From Staphylococcus cornubiensis (GTDB lineage Bacteria; Bacillota; Bacilli; Staphylococcales; Staphylococcaceae), in the NCBI RefSeq assembly GCF_900183575.1, contig NZ_FXUZ01000006.1, positions 31,292 to 95,291 on the forward strand: DNA of 64,000 nucleotides, in the 5' to 3' direction. Positions 9,207 through 18,783 of the stretch are shown piece by piece. Positions within the stretch are counted from its first letter, which is position 1; each line of letters starts with the position of its first letter. The translations under genes and the position numbers were made by a program. Under the pieces are notes generated by a model. The model was given only the letters and a program-made list of their open reading frames with translations, made no database searches and had not been told where the DNA came from.

Positions 9207-10400
9207 TTATTCAAATATAGTGGCATTTTCGCTATAATGCTTTCGAAAATAAAGTAAGACTGATAATAATACAATGCCAGAGATCACAAATACTATCGTA
9301 GTATGTAGCGGCATGACGAAGCCGAAAAACACTAGCGCGGCGGGTCTCAACCCCATGGATAGACTTCCTAATAATGCGAAAACTCTAGTTTTATAGCGTT
9401 CATCCACTTCCTTTTGTAATAGAATTTGAAGCGGAATGTTATTAAGGTTGACGGCAAAGCCAGTGACAATAGTGACGAATGCAATGATACCGAAACTGAG
9501 CAATGGCATTTTTTGAAATAAAGGTGCAAGACCGTATGTCATCAATGCAAAAGCAAGTATGGTTATCGATGTACTAATATAGCGTTTATAATGGTTTTTA
9601 AGCGTAAAAATAGAGAAAATGAGACCACTGACTAATAATGAACCACTGAAAATACTTTCGAACAAGCCGAGATGTTTAGACGATAAGTGCAATTGCTGCA
9701 AAATCATAAAAGGGACACCAATCATAATAGAAGTGACGAGAAAATTGACGAATGCTGCTGTTACAGTTATCGCTTTCAAATTGTTAAAACGTGCAATGTA
9801 TTTCAGACCGTCCATAAAATTTTGAGAGAAAGTTTGTTGCTGTTGCACAACGTCAGCCTGTTTAAATGTGAGGAGTGACAACAGTATTAAACATAAAAAC
9901 TCAGTCGCCGAATTAATGAGCGCGATATTTTTAATTGACAGCATTGCTACGAGTAATCCACCCAAAATAGGTGACAAAATACCAGATGCAGAAGTAACGA
10001 TTTGACGATAAGAAACCAATTTTTCCAAATAGTCACCAGAGATAAGTTTCAAATTAGAACTTACAATCGATGACACAATGATATCGACGAAGACAAGCAC
10101 GATCATTGTGACAAAAATCATCGGTATATTTTCAGTAAAGACAAATGCAAATAATAATAGGATGCCAGTACTGATGCTTTGTCCTATCATAAGAAGTTTT
10201 TTGTGAGCCACTCTGTCGATGAACGTGCCGATCAAAGGCAATGCCAGTATCTCGATAATCGCAATAGCCCCCAAATACGTTCCGAACAAGGAGCCAGAAC
10301 CGGTTAATGTCAAAATATAAAAGCTACATGCAAATGAAAAAATTGAGGACATAAAAGTGGAAAGCGTGTCGAAGCAAAGTAACTTAATCATATTGTGCAT
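9207..10400 (-). CDS. MFS efflux transporter (Mef/MFS_3-like)
   Basis: A 397-residue hydrophobic protein with about twelve predicted membrane segments. It begins with MIKLLCFDTLSTFMSSIFSF and carries the MFS loop GTFIDRVAHKKLL between helices 2 and 3, similar to the macrolide-efflux/enterobactin-exporter branch. Exported substrate is unknown. ATG follows AGGAGG at seven bases. It is monocistronic, bounded by a terminator and by the divergent gtaB promoter region. Nothing in the sequence ties it to a specific drug. Confidence 0.75.
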   Translation of the reverse strand: MHNMIKLLCFDTLSTFMSSIFSFACSFYILTLTGSGSLFGTYLGAIAIIEILALPLIGTFIDRVAHKKLLMIGQSISTGILLLFAFVFTENIPMIFVTMIVLVFVDIIVSSIVSSNLKLISGDYLEKLVSYRQIVTSASGILSPILGGLLVAMLSIKNIALINSATEFLCLILLSLLTFKQADVVQQQQTFSQNFMDGLKYIARFNNLKAITVTAAFVNFLVTSIMIGVPFMILQQLHLSSKHLGLFESIFSGSLLVSGLIFSIFTLKNHYKRYISTSITILAFALMTYGLAPLFQKMPLLSFGIIAFVTIVTGFAVNLNNIPLQILLQKEVDERYKTRVFALLGSLSMGLRPAALVFFGFVMPLHTTIVFVISGIVLLSVLLYFRKHYSENATIFE

Positions 10401-10623
10401 AACAAATCCTCCTTTTCAATAGCATATAGCAAAAGAAGGTAAAAAGGAATATTAAATTCAGAAAATTCGGAAATAAAATTTTGTAATCATTTCATTGGAC
10501 GTTATGATTATTAAAAAAGACATGATAAACTAATAACGACATTGACTTAATGATATAGAAACATCAAGCTGTGTAGAGTTTGATTTTGTGTTAAATAAAT
10601 AGAAAAGTAAGGTGGAACGCACA

Positions 10624-11484
10624 ATGAAGAAAATAACGAAAGCAGTGATTCCCGCAGCAGGTTTAGGTACGCGTTTTTTACCTGCGACGAAAGCAATGCC
10701 GAAAGAGATGTTGCCGATTTTAGATAAACCGACAATTCAATATATCGTTGAAGAAGCGGTGCGTGCGGGCATTGAAGATATTATTATCGTGACAGGGAAA
10801 CATAAACGTGCGATTGAAGATCATTTTGACAATCAAATCGAGCTCGAAATGAATTTAGCGGAAAAAGGTAAAGATGATTTGTTGGAAAAGGTGCAGCATG
10901 CGACACAACTTGCGAATATGTTTTACGTCCGTCAAAAAGAACAAAAAGGGTTAGGGCATGCGATTTGGACGGCAAAACAATTTATCGGAGACGAACCTTT
11001 TGCCGTATTACTCGGTGATGATATTGTCGAATCAGAGACCCCAGCGATTCAACAGCTCATGGAAGAATATGAACAAACAGGCAAATCTGTCATCGGTGTC
11101 CAAGAAGTGCCTGAACATGAGACGCATCGTTACGGTATTGTTGATCCGAAAAATCAACAAGATCGTTTATATGAAGTGACGCAATTTGTAGAAAAGCCTG
11201 CATTTGGTACAGCGCCATCTAATTTGGCTATTATGGGCCGTTACGTGCTGACACCTGACATTTTCGATTATTTAGAAAATCAAGAAGAAGGCGCGGGTGG
11301 TGAGATTCAACTGACGGATGCGATTGAGCGTTTGAATCAATCACAACAAGTATTTGCTTATCGTTTTGAGGGTGAACGATTTGATGTAGGTGAAAAAGTA
11401 GGTTTCGTCAAAACAACCATTCAATTTGCTTTACGCGATGCAGAAATGGCTGATGAAATCCGTGCCTTTTTAAAAGAATTGTAA
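10624..11484 (+). CDS. gtaB: UTP-glucose-1-phosphate uridylyltransferase
   Basis: A 286-residue nucleotidyltransferase. The N-terminus [27 protein letters not shown] is the classic GalU/GtaB nucleotide-binding motif; [26 protein letters not shown] and FVEKP follow in the usual order. It makes UDP-glucose for glycolipid anchors of lipoteichoic acid and for other glycosylations. A GTG at 10612 is in frame, but AAGGTGG overlapping it serves the ATG at 10624, giving the family length. It appears to be monocistronic. Confidence 0.95.
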   Translation: MKKITKAVIPAAGLGTRFLPATKAMPKEMLPILDKPTIQYIVEEAVRAGIEDIIIVTGKHKRAIEDHFDNQIELEMNLAEKGKDDLLEKVQHATQLANMFYVRQKEQKGLGHAIWTAKQFIGDEPFAVLLGDDIVESETPAIQQLMEEYEQTGKSVIGVQEVPEHETHRYGIVDPKNQQDRLYEVTQFVEKPAFGTAPSNLAIMGRYVLTPDIFDYLENQEEGAGGEIQLTDAIERLNQSQQVFAYRFEGERFDVGEKVGFVKTTIQFALRDAEMADEIRAFLKEL

Positions 11485-11677
11485 TGACGACAAAATAAAC
11501 ACAAATTGTAATAATGCAAAAATAATTCAAAGTGACTATCGTGTTGTTTTCATATGAGACTTTAATATGATGCAATTGTTCTATTTTAGACATGAATTTG
11601 TAGTTTTACGTATTAAAGTGATAACGTTACTATGTTAGAATGTTCACATGAAAATTTAGAAAAGAGGAAGAGAAAAA

Positions 11678-12985
11678 ATGCTTCTTTTTACGATAGAAAT
11701 CTTAATAATGATTCTCGCAATTGTATTAGGCCTACGCACTGCTGGGGCACTCGGTTGCGGGATTTTTGCACTTGTAGCCCAACTCGTGATGATTTTCGGT
11801 TTTGGTTTGCCACCGGGATCAGCGCCAGTGACAGCAGTATTGATTATTTTATCAATCGGTATTGCGGGTGGGACATTACAAGCAACAGGTGGGATTGATT
11901 ACTTAGTTCATCTCGCTTCAAAAATGATTGAACGCTTTCCGAAATCGATCATTTTTATCGCACCAATGATTGTATTTGTATTTGTTTTCGGAATTGGTAC
12001 AACGAATATCGCATTATCATTAGAACCGATTATTGCGAAAACTGCATTAAAAGCACGTATTCAACCTAAAAAAGCTTTAACGGCTTCAGTGTTAACAGCG
12101 AACATTGCGTTACTTTGTAGTCCGGCAGCTTCAGCGACTGCGTATATGATTTCAGAATTTGCAGGTTTAGGCATTTCAATGGGGCAATACCTCTCTATCG
12201 TATTACCGACTGCCTTGTTGAGTATGTTGGTGCTAAGTTGTTTTAACACTTTTGTTGGTCGTACAAAAATCGATGAACAACAGGCACAAACGATGCTCCA
12301 AAAAATGGCGATTGATGAAAAGGAAACGACGAAAAAATATGATACACGTGTGAAATTGGGCGTATTTGCCTTTATCATTGCGGTAGGTTGTATTTTACTC
12401 TTTGGTATTTTTCCAGAAGTCGGTCCGGAATTCCGCATCGATGGTAGAGTGGTTCAACTTCAAATGACAGATTTAGTACAACTGTTTATGTATATGAGTG
12501 CTATGATCAACTTGTTACTCGTTAAAGTCCAACCGAACCAAATATTGACAACACATATTACACAGGCAGCGATTGGCGCGATTTTTGCGGTATTAGGACC
12601 AGGTTGGTTAGGGGCAACGATTTTCAGTGCACCATCAAACCGTGCCATGATGGAAGAAGGCATTGGTGAATTAATTGCACAAGCACCGTGGCTCATCATT
12701 ATTTTAGTTGGACTCGTCGCGATGATTGTCATTTCGCAATCTGCAACAGCTTCAATTATGGTGCCAATTGTATTGAGTTTAGGTATTCCACCGATGTTCT
12801 TCATTGCGATTGTACAAACGTTAAACGTCAACTTTGTCATTCCTGCACAGCCGACGATTTTATTTGCGGTGGATGTTGATGAAACACGGTCGACCAAGAT
12901 AACGAGCTTCTTGGTTCCAGGATTTTTCTTAATCGCGACAACAGTAGTGATTGGTTTAACGATTAAGTCGATTTTAGGTGTGTAA
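11678..12985 (+). CDS. Anaerobic C4-dicarboxylate transporter, Dcu family
   Basis: A 435-residue protein of 10-12 membrane helices. Matches to DcuA/DcuB include GFGLPPGSAPVTAVLIILS (residues ~45-63), ATLQATGGIDYLV-like GGTLQATGGIDYLVHLASK and the run LLCSPAASATAYMI. Dcu proteins exchange fumarate, malate, aspartate and succinate during anaerobic growth. Many staphylococci lack this family, so the gene may be lineage-specific. ATG follows AAGAGGAAGAG. Exact substrate is inferred. The downstream repeat at 13020 carries a G+C stem plus T run and may terminate the transcript. Confidence 0.8.
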   Translation: MLLFTIEILIMILAIVLGLRTAGALGCGIFALVAQLVMIFGFGLPPGSAPVTAVLIILSIGIAGGTLQATGGIDYLVHLASKMIERFPKSIIFIAPMIVFVFVFGIGTTNIALSLEPIIAKTALKARIQPKKALTASVLTANIALLCSPAASATAYMISEFAGLGISMGQYLSIVLPTALLSMLVLSCFNTFVGRTKIDEQQAQTMLQKMAIDEKETTKKYDTRVKLGVFAFIIAVGCILLFGIFPEVGPEFRIDGRVVQLQMTDLVQLFMYMSAMINLLLVKVQPNQILTTHITQAAIGAIFAVLGPGWLGATIFSAPSNRAMMEEGIGELIAQAPWLIIILVGLVAMIVISQSATASIMVPIVLSLGIPPMFFIAIVQTLNVNFVIPAQPTILFAVDVDETRSTKITSFLVPGFFLIATTVVIGLTIKSILGV

Positions 12986-13019
12986 TGACGTGACTTATAG
13001 CTAATACTTTTGATTGCTA

Positions 13020-13146
13020 AACCGTGCGAGGCTTTATAAGGCGCTAATCTCTCAACTAACATACGTTTGATAAAATTGTTACAAAAAGGAAGCGTAAGTG
13101 GCTTTTCGAGGTCAGCTGATGCCTTAGGGGACTTGCACGGTTTTTG
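13020..13146 (+). repeat. Nested-palindrome intergenic repeat (variant copy)
   Basis: Arms AACCGTGC (13020-13027) and GCACGGTT (13135-13142) enclose TAAGGC/GCCTTA and a degenerate inner stem. The core keeps the 'CAACTAAC...CGTTTGAT' pattern seen in other copies. The right arm runs into TTTTT, so it could end the dcu-like transcript. A 21-base piece of the left arm recurs at 13257-13277. Confidence 0.7.
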
Positions 13147-13256
13147 CAATTTTAATCATCAACTTCCTAATATCGCAACAGAAATACGCATATTAATCAA
13201 TGATACATTCACACACGATAGCATTCTTACTTTTAAGTGATAGCATATTAAATTTG

Positions 13257-13277
13257 AACCGTGCGAGGCTTTATCAG
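13257..13277 (+). repeat. Left-arm fragment of the nested-palindrome repeat
   Basis: The bases from AACCGTGCGAGGC onward match 13020-13040 with about two differences. No right arm is present, so it is a truncated half-element. Confidence 0.6.
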
Positions 13278-13297
13278 TCACCACGTGCGATATATAT

Positions 13298-13342
13298 AAA
13301 CACCCCCAAGCCTTCAATAAAAAAGGTTGAGGGTGTTTTTTT
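13298..13342. terminator. Bidirectional terminator between the Dcu-type and YbfB-type genes
   Basis: AAACACCCCCAAGCCTT pairs with AAGGTTGAGGGTGTTT. On the plus strand it is followed by seven T; on the minus strand by TTTATATAT. It lies 17 bases beyond the stop of the minus-strand MFS gene. Confidence 0.8.
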
Positions 13343-13358
13343 GAATGATAGATCTATG

Positions 13359-14549
13359 TTACATCGGATGCGCATAGCGTTTGCTATACAGACTACTCAA
13401 TATACCGATCAATAAAATCGCTGCAGCAAACATAAGTGCATCGTTGTAGCTATGCGTGCGTTCGATTAAAATACCTGAAATGTATGGGGCAATCATTTGT
13501 CCGACACTATAAATGAATGTCATAAAAGCAACTAAGTTTTTACCTTTAGTCTCAAATGTAATCTGGTGCGACTTGGACATAAAGAGCGTCGTCAGTCCTA
13601 AAAATGTCGCGCCAAAAATCATGGAACTCGCTGCAATCGCAAAAGCATTGACTGTATAGATCGGCATCAGTACCGCTACGATTTGTAATAAAAAGGCGAG
13701 TATGATGGAAGGACAAATGCCAATTTTCTGTGCAATGAGTGACCATAATACGGTTGCTGGAATCGCGCCTAATCCGACAAACATCCAACTGAGTGCCGCA
13801 TATTCGGATAACTCTGGCATTGTTTTAACAATCGCGACGAGAAATGTACCAGTAATAATGTAGCCAGCACCTTCACAAAAATAAGCGATCATAAAAGGAA
13901 TGTAGAACTTTTTAGAATAACTGATCACTTTTGTATGCGTGGCTTCTTCATGGGATTCTGTGTGGTGGACAGTTGGATTTTCACGTAAACGTAAGATAAC
14001 GATGAGCGTTAGAATGAATGACGCTGCACCTAACCAAATCCACGTTTCACGCCAATTCGTCACATCAGTATAAAGAAAAATAAACAAACTGCTCGAAAAT
14101 AGTCCCATACCGACAGCGCTATAAAGTAGGCCAGAAATACCTTCGCGGCGTGCTAAGTGTAAAGCCTCAAGTACTATGTTAGACGCAAGTACAAATACAG
14201 CACCACTCGTCACACCATTCAGTAAACGGAGAAACGACCAAATGACAAAGTGATCTGTTAGTCCGAATAAAATCATTGTCGCAACATTGATGAATAAGTA
14301 GCATTTTAAATCAAAAACTTTGTGCTTCATGATATAAAAAATAGGCAATATCGCACCAATTAAATAACCTAAATAATTATAAGTCGCAAGTAAACCGACA
14401 CTTTTATTATTCAATCCTGTATCTAACTGCATAAAAGGCAAAATGGGTGTATACGCAAATCGACCTAATGCAATGACGATGAACAGTGACATCATTCCTA
14501 ATAATAACTGGCGATAACCATGTGTTCTGAGATCTTTTATTTCTCTCAA
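13359..14549 (-). CDS. YbfB/YjiJ-family MFS transporter
   Basis: A 396-residue membrane protein. The opening FIVIALGRFAYTPILPFM, then GLNNKSVGLLATYNYLGYLIGA, is characteristic of the YbfB/YjiJ subgroup. About twelve helices are visible and there is no soluble domain. Substrate is unknown. The start is a TTG with GGGGGGAT four bases upstream. Monocistronic; the gap to the next gene is large. Confidence 0.75.
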   Translation of the reverse strand: MREIKDLRTHGYRQLLLGMMSLFIVIALGRFAYTPILPFMQLDTGLNNKSVGLLATYNYLGYLIGAILPIFYIMKHKVFDLKCYLFINVATMILFGLTDHFVIWSFLRLLNGVTSGAVFVLASNIVLEALHLARREGISGLLYSAVGMGLFSSSLFIFLYTDVTNWRETWIWLGAASFILTLIVILRLRENPTVHHTESHEEATHTKVISYSKKFYIPFMIAYFCEGAGYIITGTFLVAIVKTMPELSEYAALSWMFVGLGAIPATVLWSLIAQKIGICPSIILAFLLQIVAVLMPIYTVNAFAIAASSMIFGATFLGLTTLFMSKSHQITFETKGKNLVAFMTFIYSVGQMIAPYISGILIERTHSYNDALMFAAAILLIGILSSLYSKRYAHPM

Positions 14550-15027
14550 ATGGATCCCCCCTGAATCGTAAAGATGTTCCTATTATACGCGAATTTTATG
14601 CATATGAATATATCAAACTCTATTCATTATAAATAAATTCAAAGAAAATTATGATTGACAACACTTTTAAATAGAAAAATACTTTTAATGAGATGGCTAG
14701 TGTGGTGCGACATATGAGAACTTTTCTATGTTTACTCACAAAAATATATCGCTATGATAGCGTTTACTTAAAATACTTTTTTAAATTAATATGATTTACA
14801 AAATATAAAATCCATTGTACATTTGCACAGTTTGTTTAAATTTCATTAATGCAGAAAATGATAGGTGAGGTGAACTGACCTAGTTAATCAATTTTGTAAG
14901 ATTTTTATAATAAAGTATATTTAGCATTAAAAATAATGTACGTGAAATAAGTTTTAAATTTTTTCGATTATACCTATTGCAATTGAGGTGTAGTAAAATT
15001 GTAGAAAATGTTAAAGGGGTATTTAAG
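14550..15027. other. AT-rich upstream region of the three-gene accessory operon
   Basis: No coding sequence is supported. It must contain the divergent promoters of the YbfB-type gene and of the accessory operon. A TATAAT lies at about 14908 with only a weak -35 (TTAATC, 16 bases upstream). Base composition is visibly more AT-rich than flanking housekeeping genes, like the operon itself. Confidence 0.5.
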
Positions 15028-16077
15028 ATGAAAATGGATGGCAGTATTTTAAAGGGGACAATAGAAGAATTTTCAAAAGGTAAAAAAGAGTTACTTATTA
15101 ATCAGTATACAAATATGATTGATAATGATGCGATTAAACAGTTACAAATGAAAGATGAAAGCGAAATTATCAATGATTTAATTGAAAATGAATTTGAGAT
15201 GTTGTTATCGGCATATAGAAAAATGGAATATGCACAAAGTTATAAGTATTCAGCCATATTTAAAATTATGAGTACAGATGTGATGGACTTACTTAAAGTA
15301 CTCAAGAATAATGAGAATTTGAAAATAGGTTCTAACGACTATTTCGGTTATTACAATGAAGAGGATAAATACTTTATTTTAAATTTTAAACGGGTTGGAA
15401 TTACACTAAAAGATAATAAGGCAGTAACAAAAGAAAGAGTACAATCAGCAATTGTTAAATATCATAGTTTAGGTAATGAAGGGTATTTTGAGGTTTCTAT
15501 AGATAATATACCTAATTATTACAGAAAAGATAGCACGAATTACTATTTAAATGTCATTGATGAAATAATAAACTGGATCTCCCGAAAATTACTCATAAAA
15601 TGCTTACCTGTTAATTTAAATTTTACAATAGAAAAAATGCGCAAAGAAGATACGTCTGATTTTTTAATTAGTGCCCAGTTAATGAACACAACAAAAGGAG
15701 CAAGAGCTACATTAGAAACAGCCAGTTCGACGACTATTATTTTACCTATTTTAGGAGAGATTAAAGAAATTATAGAGTCAAATAAAAACCTATTCGAAAA
15801 CTCGCAAGAAGGTTTAAAAATATTAACTGACTATATTACAGAACTTGAAGAAGAATCAGATTTGCCGTGGGTATCTTTAATTAATAAAACAAATAATATA
15901 TCTATCAAGTTTTTGTTTGAAAGTTATACTGGCAGAGATTATACTTTACTCAACTACTATTATCATGAAAAAAGAAGGGAGGGGATGGACTATGTCTTGC
16001 AAAAAATCTTATCAGAATATCATCAGCGAAGTGTTACAAGAAGTGAAACAGATACATCCGCTCCCTCAAAAACTTGA
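15028..16077 (+). CDS. Unknown protein, first gene of a three-gene nuclease operon
   Basis: I do not recognise this 349-residue protein. It is soluble, rich in Lys, Glu, Asn and Ile, with no signal peptide or membrane helix. The central part (about residues 110-230) alternates strands and helices (DNKAVTKERVQSAIVKYH; YYLNVIDEIINWISRKLL). The later part includes GARATLETASSTTIILPIL followed by an acidic helix LTDYITELEEESDLPWVSL. No Walker, HTH or protease motif is evident. I chose ATG 15028 because AAAGGGG lies ~10 bases upstream; an in-frame ATG at 14977 has no ribosome binding site. Its 3' end overlaps the next gene by 86 bases. AT-rich composition suggests horizontal acquisition. Confidence 0.75.
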   Translation: MKMDGSILKGTIEEFSKGKKELLINQYTNMIDNDAIKQLQMKDESEIINDLIENEFEMLLSAYRKMEYAQSYKYSAIFKIMSTDVMDLLKVLKNNENLKIGSNDYFGYYNEEDKYFILNFKRVGITLKDNKAVTKERVQSAIVKYHSLGNEGYFEVSIDNIPNYYRKDSTNYYLNVIDEIINWISRKLLIKCLPVNLNFTIEKMRKEDTSDFLISAQLMNTTKGARATLETASSTTIILPILGEIKEIIESNKNLFENSQEGLKILTDYITELEEESDLPWVSLINKTNNISIKFLFESYTGRDYTLLNYYYHEKRREGMDYVLQKILSEYHQRSVTRSETDTSAPSKT

Positions 16078-16372
16078 AGAGAGTTTAATGAAAAATATTG
16101 TGCCAGGTAAAAGAATATATCCAGGAGCCTACAATAGAAGATTTGATGTAAGTACTGGAGATATAGTGGATATTATGGATAGATTGAATAAAAGAGATAT
16201 AGTCAGATTAAGGTTTCAGGTTAGGATTAATAATGAAACGAGAGATACAGTGTACAAATTAAAAGATTTGCCAACCACATACTATGATGAAGAAAGTGAC
16301 CAAGAGATTGAATTAAGTTCTGAAAATTATGTGCCTGTTTATGAGGTGGCAAAATGTCAAATCAAAAACTAA
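15992..16372 (+). CDS. Unknown small protein, second gene of the nuclease operon
   Basis: A 126-residue protein starting MSCKKSYQNIISEVLQEVKQ. The ATG at 15992 is set by a GGGAGGGG ribosome binding site eight bases upstream that lies inside the preceding gene, so the genes overlap by 86 bases in different frames. The N-terminus is helical; the C-terminal half is β-rich (DIVRLRFQVRINNETRDTVYKLKDLP) and acidic (YDEESDQEIELSSE). No known motif was recognised. Its conserved position between an unknown partner and a nuclease suggests a specificity, adaptor or immunity role; that is inference. Confidence 0.75.
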   Translation: MSCKKSYQNIISEVLQEVKQIHPLPQKLEESLMKNIVPGKRIYPGAYNRRFDVSTGDIVDIMDRLNKRDIVRLRFQVRINNETRDTVYKLKDLPTTYYDEESDQEIELSSENYVPVYEVAKCQIKN

Positions 16373-17010
16373 ATATCTTTAAAGATGTATTAAGAAACTC
16401 AGATATTGAAATGATTGAAGAAAATTATCTTCTTTCTGATGAAGAGTTTAATAGGCTACAAGAATATATTCAAGTTTTAAATCGAGATGATTTTCAGACA
16501 ACAAAGGAAAAGGGAGACTATTTTGAAGAGTTTATCAATTACATTTTGAACTGTACTAACATTTTTAGATGTATGAATAATATTAGAACTCACACTAATG
16601 AGATTGATATAAGAGCAGAGTTTACATTGCCAGCTCAAGAAGTAGCAAAATATTATCAATTTGATGAAAATCTAACATTGTTTTTTGAATGCAAGAATTA
16701 TTTACGAAAAAAAGTAGGCGTAGAGCATATAGGGAAATTTTTTTCTTTGCTAGTGACTTCAAAAAAAGATATTGGTATTTTAGTTTCCCCGAATGGCATA
16801 ACCGGACAATCATGGCGTGATGGATCTGGACTTTGTAAAAAAATTGCATTAATTCATGGAACTAAGATATTATCTTTAACATTTGATGATTTGTTAAAGT
16901 TAAAAAATAAAAGTCTATTTACGATATTAAAAGAAAAAGTTATAGAAATTGAGGAAGATTTTAATATTGAAAAGTATATAACACATCATGATTTAGAAGG
17001 AAAGTTGTAA
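16354..17010 (+). CDS. PD-(D/E)XK restriction endonuclease-like protein (Mrr-like)
   Basis: A 218-residue protein whose middle region has the ordered residues of a PD-(D/E)XK nuclease: a Glu in KGDYFEEF (residues 53-60), Asp85 in NEIDI, and E112-x-K114 in FFECKN, then GILVSPNGITGQSW (141-154), resembling the conserved post-catalytic strand of Mrr/restriction endonuclease domains, and KILSLTFDDLLKL. The N-terminal ~45 residues are helical. It starts 19 bases inside the preceding gene, so translation is coupled. A T-rich terminator follows at 17072. It is neither a known type II enzyme nor accompanied by a methyltransferase, so self-protection, if it cuts DNA, must come from specificity or from the two partner proteins. 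Confidence 0.8.
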   Translation: MSNQKLNIFKDVLRNSDIEMIEENYLLSDEEFNRLQEYIQVLNRDDFQTTKEKGDYFEEFINYILNCTNIFRCMNNIRTHTNEIDIRAEFTLPAQEVAKYYQFDENLTLFFECKNYLRKKVGVEHIGKFFSLLVTSKKDIGILVSPNGITGQSWRDGSGLCKKIALIHGTKILSLTFDDLLKLKNKSLFTILKEKVIEIEEDFNIEKYITHHDLEGKL

Positions 17011-17071
17011 CGATTTAGTGAGAAGACATACGGTTAATTTTATGGCTTAAGTTAATAGAAAATAGTTTATA

Positions 17072-17111
17072 GGCTAGAAATGCTTTTACTTAAAGTTTCT
17101 AGTCTTTTTTT
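17072..17111 (+). terminator. Terminator of the three-gene accessory operon
   Basis: GGCTAGAAA (17072-17080) pairs with TTTCTAGTC (17096-17104), one G-U pair, followed by eight T. Confidence 0.85.
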
Positions 17112-17237
17112 TATGAAATTTAGTAGTTCTGAAATTTTAAGAATGCTAATTGATATTAAGATGTTGAATTTATTATTTTACTTTCCCGATTAATTACGCG
17201 TTTAAGACAATAATGATAAAACTAACGAATACAACAA

Positions 17238-17271
17238 AATGTTTCGCTAAATTTCACAAACAGGAAACATT
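17238..17271. promoter_or_regulatory. Inverted repeat upstream of lacS, possible operator
   Basis: Perfect 8-base arms AATGTTTC (17238-17245) and GAAACATT (17264-17271), 18-base spacing, about 105 bases before the lacS start. There is no T run, so it is more likely a protein-binding or leader structure than a terminator. No lac regulator gene is adjacent. Confidence 0.35.
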
Positions 17272-17336
17272 ATGACAAAAATCATCACCATTGAACAATT
17301 TTGCACCTTCATCAAACGTGCTATCTTAAACACATA

Positions 17337-17350
17337 TGAAAGCGCTTTTA
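17337..17350 (+). promoter_or_regulatory. cre site (CcpA) upstream of lacS
   Basis: TGAAAGCGCTTTTA matches 13 of 14 positions of the cre consensus TGWAANCGNTNWCA. It lies 27 bases before the lacS start, where CcpA binding would block transcription. Catabolite repression of lactose use is expected. Confidence 0.75.
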
Positions 17351-17376
17351 AATAGAGAAAAAGAAGGTGTCAGCGT

Positions 17377-18756
17377 TTGAAACAACAATTATCACAAATA
17401 CAAAAACTATCATTTGGCTTTGGCGCAATTGGCAAGGATGCCATTTTTAATATCGTCAGCCTTTACCTCATGTATTACATTACCGATATTGTCGGTCTTT
17501 CCCCAGCTTTTGTAGGTGTACTCTTTTTTATCGCGAGAATATGGGATGCAATTAACGACCCGTTTATGGGTATGATTGTCGACAACACGCATAACCGCTT
17601 CGGCAAGTTTAAAACATGGCTTGTTATCGGTACAGCAATCAATGCCGTCGTGACAGTTTTATTATTCACCCATTTTGATTTACCCGGTATAGGGATGTAC
17701 GTTTATATTTCAGTGATGTATATCTTGTGGGGGATGACGTATACGATGATGGACATTCCGTACTGGTCTTGGTTGCCGAATTTGACGCATCAAGCAAAAG
17801 AGCGGGAAGCTTTATCCGTGATTCCGCGCTTTTTTGCAAGTCTTGCGGCATTTACGGTAGGGACATTTGGTTTATATTTCATTGAACAGTTAGGGAATGG
17901 CAATGCATCAACTGGGATTTTTACATTTGCCGTACTGTGTAGTGTGGTCTTTATTGTGACGATTGCAGTGACGGTCATTGTCGTACCGGAAGATCGTGCG
18001 ATGGAACAACAAGAAGGCATCAAAGTACGTTTTCGCGATGTGAAGCGGATTTTATTTCAAAATAAAGAGCTACTCGCGATGATGGGCGTGCTATTGACAT
18101 TTAATCTCTGTGTGCAAACGCTCAATGGAACAATCATCTACTATTTTAAATATGTTGTTGCAATGCCGCACTTTTTTTCATATTTTAATGCGATGATTTT
18201 AGCTGAAATGGCAGGCTTATTATTACTGCCGGTATGGATTCGACAAGTGGGCCGTCAAATTGCATTTAATAGTGCGATTATCGCGATTGTCGGTGGTTTA
18301 ACAATCATCCTTTTGTTCGGTTGGATGGCTCCTAAAACTGTGATTTGGGTGATAATTGGTGCGATTACTTTAAGAATAGGTACGGGATTTATGATTGGAA
18401 TGACAACAATTGCGATTGCGGATGTGATTGACTATGGCGAAGTGAAGTTTGGCCACCGTAATGAAAGTATTATTACATCGACGAATACATTTTTGACGAA
18501 AACTTCACAGGCCATTTCTGCATTAATTGTCGGTTTAGGTTTATCCATTTTAGGTTTTGTGCCGAATGAAACACAAAGTCTCGCTACACAAAATGGTTTA
18601 CGTATGATGGTGATTGTAGCACCTATTGTTTTAGTGTTAATCAGTGTATTGTTATATCATAAAGCGTTTCATCTTAAAGGTGATTATTTGAGAGACATCG
18701 AACGGACGTTGACTTTTAAGCGTCAAAGAGAACAAACATCCACTTCAAACGAGTAA
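17377..18756 (+). CDS. GPH-family sugar:cation symporter, probable lactose permease
   Basis: A 459-residue, twelve-helix protein of the glycoside-pentoside-hexuronide family (MelB, LacS). Diagnostic segments are [22 protein letters not shown] at the N-terminus (split here as [13 protein letters not shown] and IVSLYLMYY), [17 protein letters not shown] near residues 53-69 containing the cation-site Asp, and FGKFKTWLV. Unlike streptococcal LacS, it lacks a C-terminal IIA domain. Start is a TTG behind AAGAAGGTG. It is followed after 27 bases by β-galactosidase, so lactose or another β-galactoside is the likely cargo. A cre site lies just upstream. Confidence 0.85.
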   Translation: MKQQLSQIQKLSFGFGAIGKDAIFNIVSLYLMYYITDIVGLSPAFVGVLFFIARIWDAINDPFMGMIVDNTHNRFGKFKTWLVIGTAINAVVTVLLFTHFDLPGIGMYVYISVMYILWGMTYTMMDIPYWSWLPNLTHQAKEREALSVIPRFFASLAAFTVGTFGLYFIEQLGNGNASTGIFTFAVLCSVVFIVTIAVTVIVVPEDRAMEQQEGIKVRFRDVKRILFQNKELLAMMGVLLTFNLCVQTLNGTIIYYFKYVVAMPHFFSYFNAMILAEMAGLLLLPVWIRQVGRQIAFNSAIIAIVGGLTIILLFGWMAPKTVIWVIIGAITLRIGTGFMIGMTTIAIADVIDYGEVKFGHRNESIITSTNTFLTKTSQAISALIVGLGLSILGFVPNETQSLATQNGLRMMVIVAPIVLVLISVLLYHKAFHLKGDYLRDIERTLTFKRQREQTSTSNE

Positions 18757-18783
18757 GATTTAACCAATGAGGAGGTTCTTTTT

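Noticed and set aside
11632..11898. 88-codon frame overlapping the Dcu-type gene
   Set aside because: Out of frame with the clear transporter gene and without homology features.
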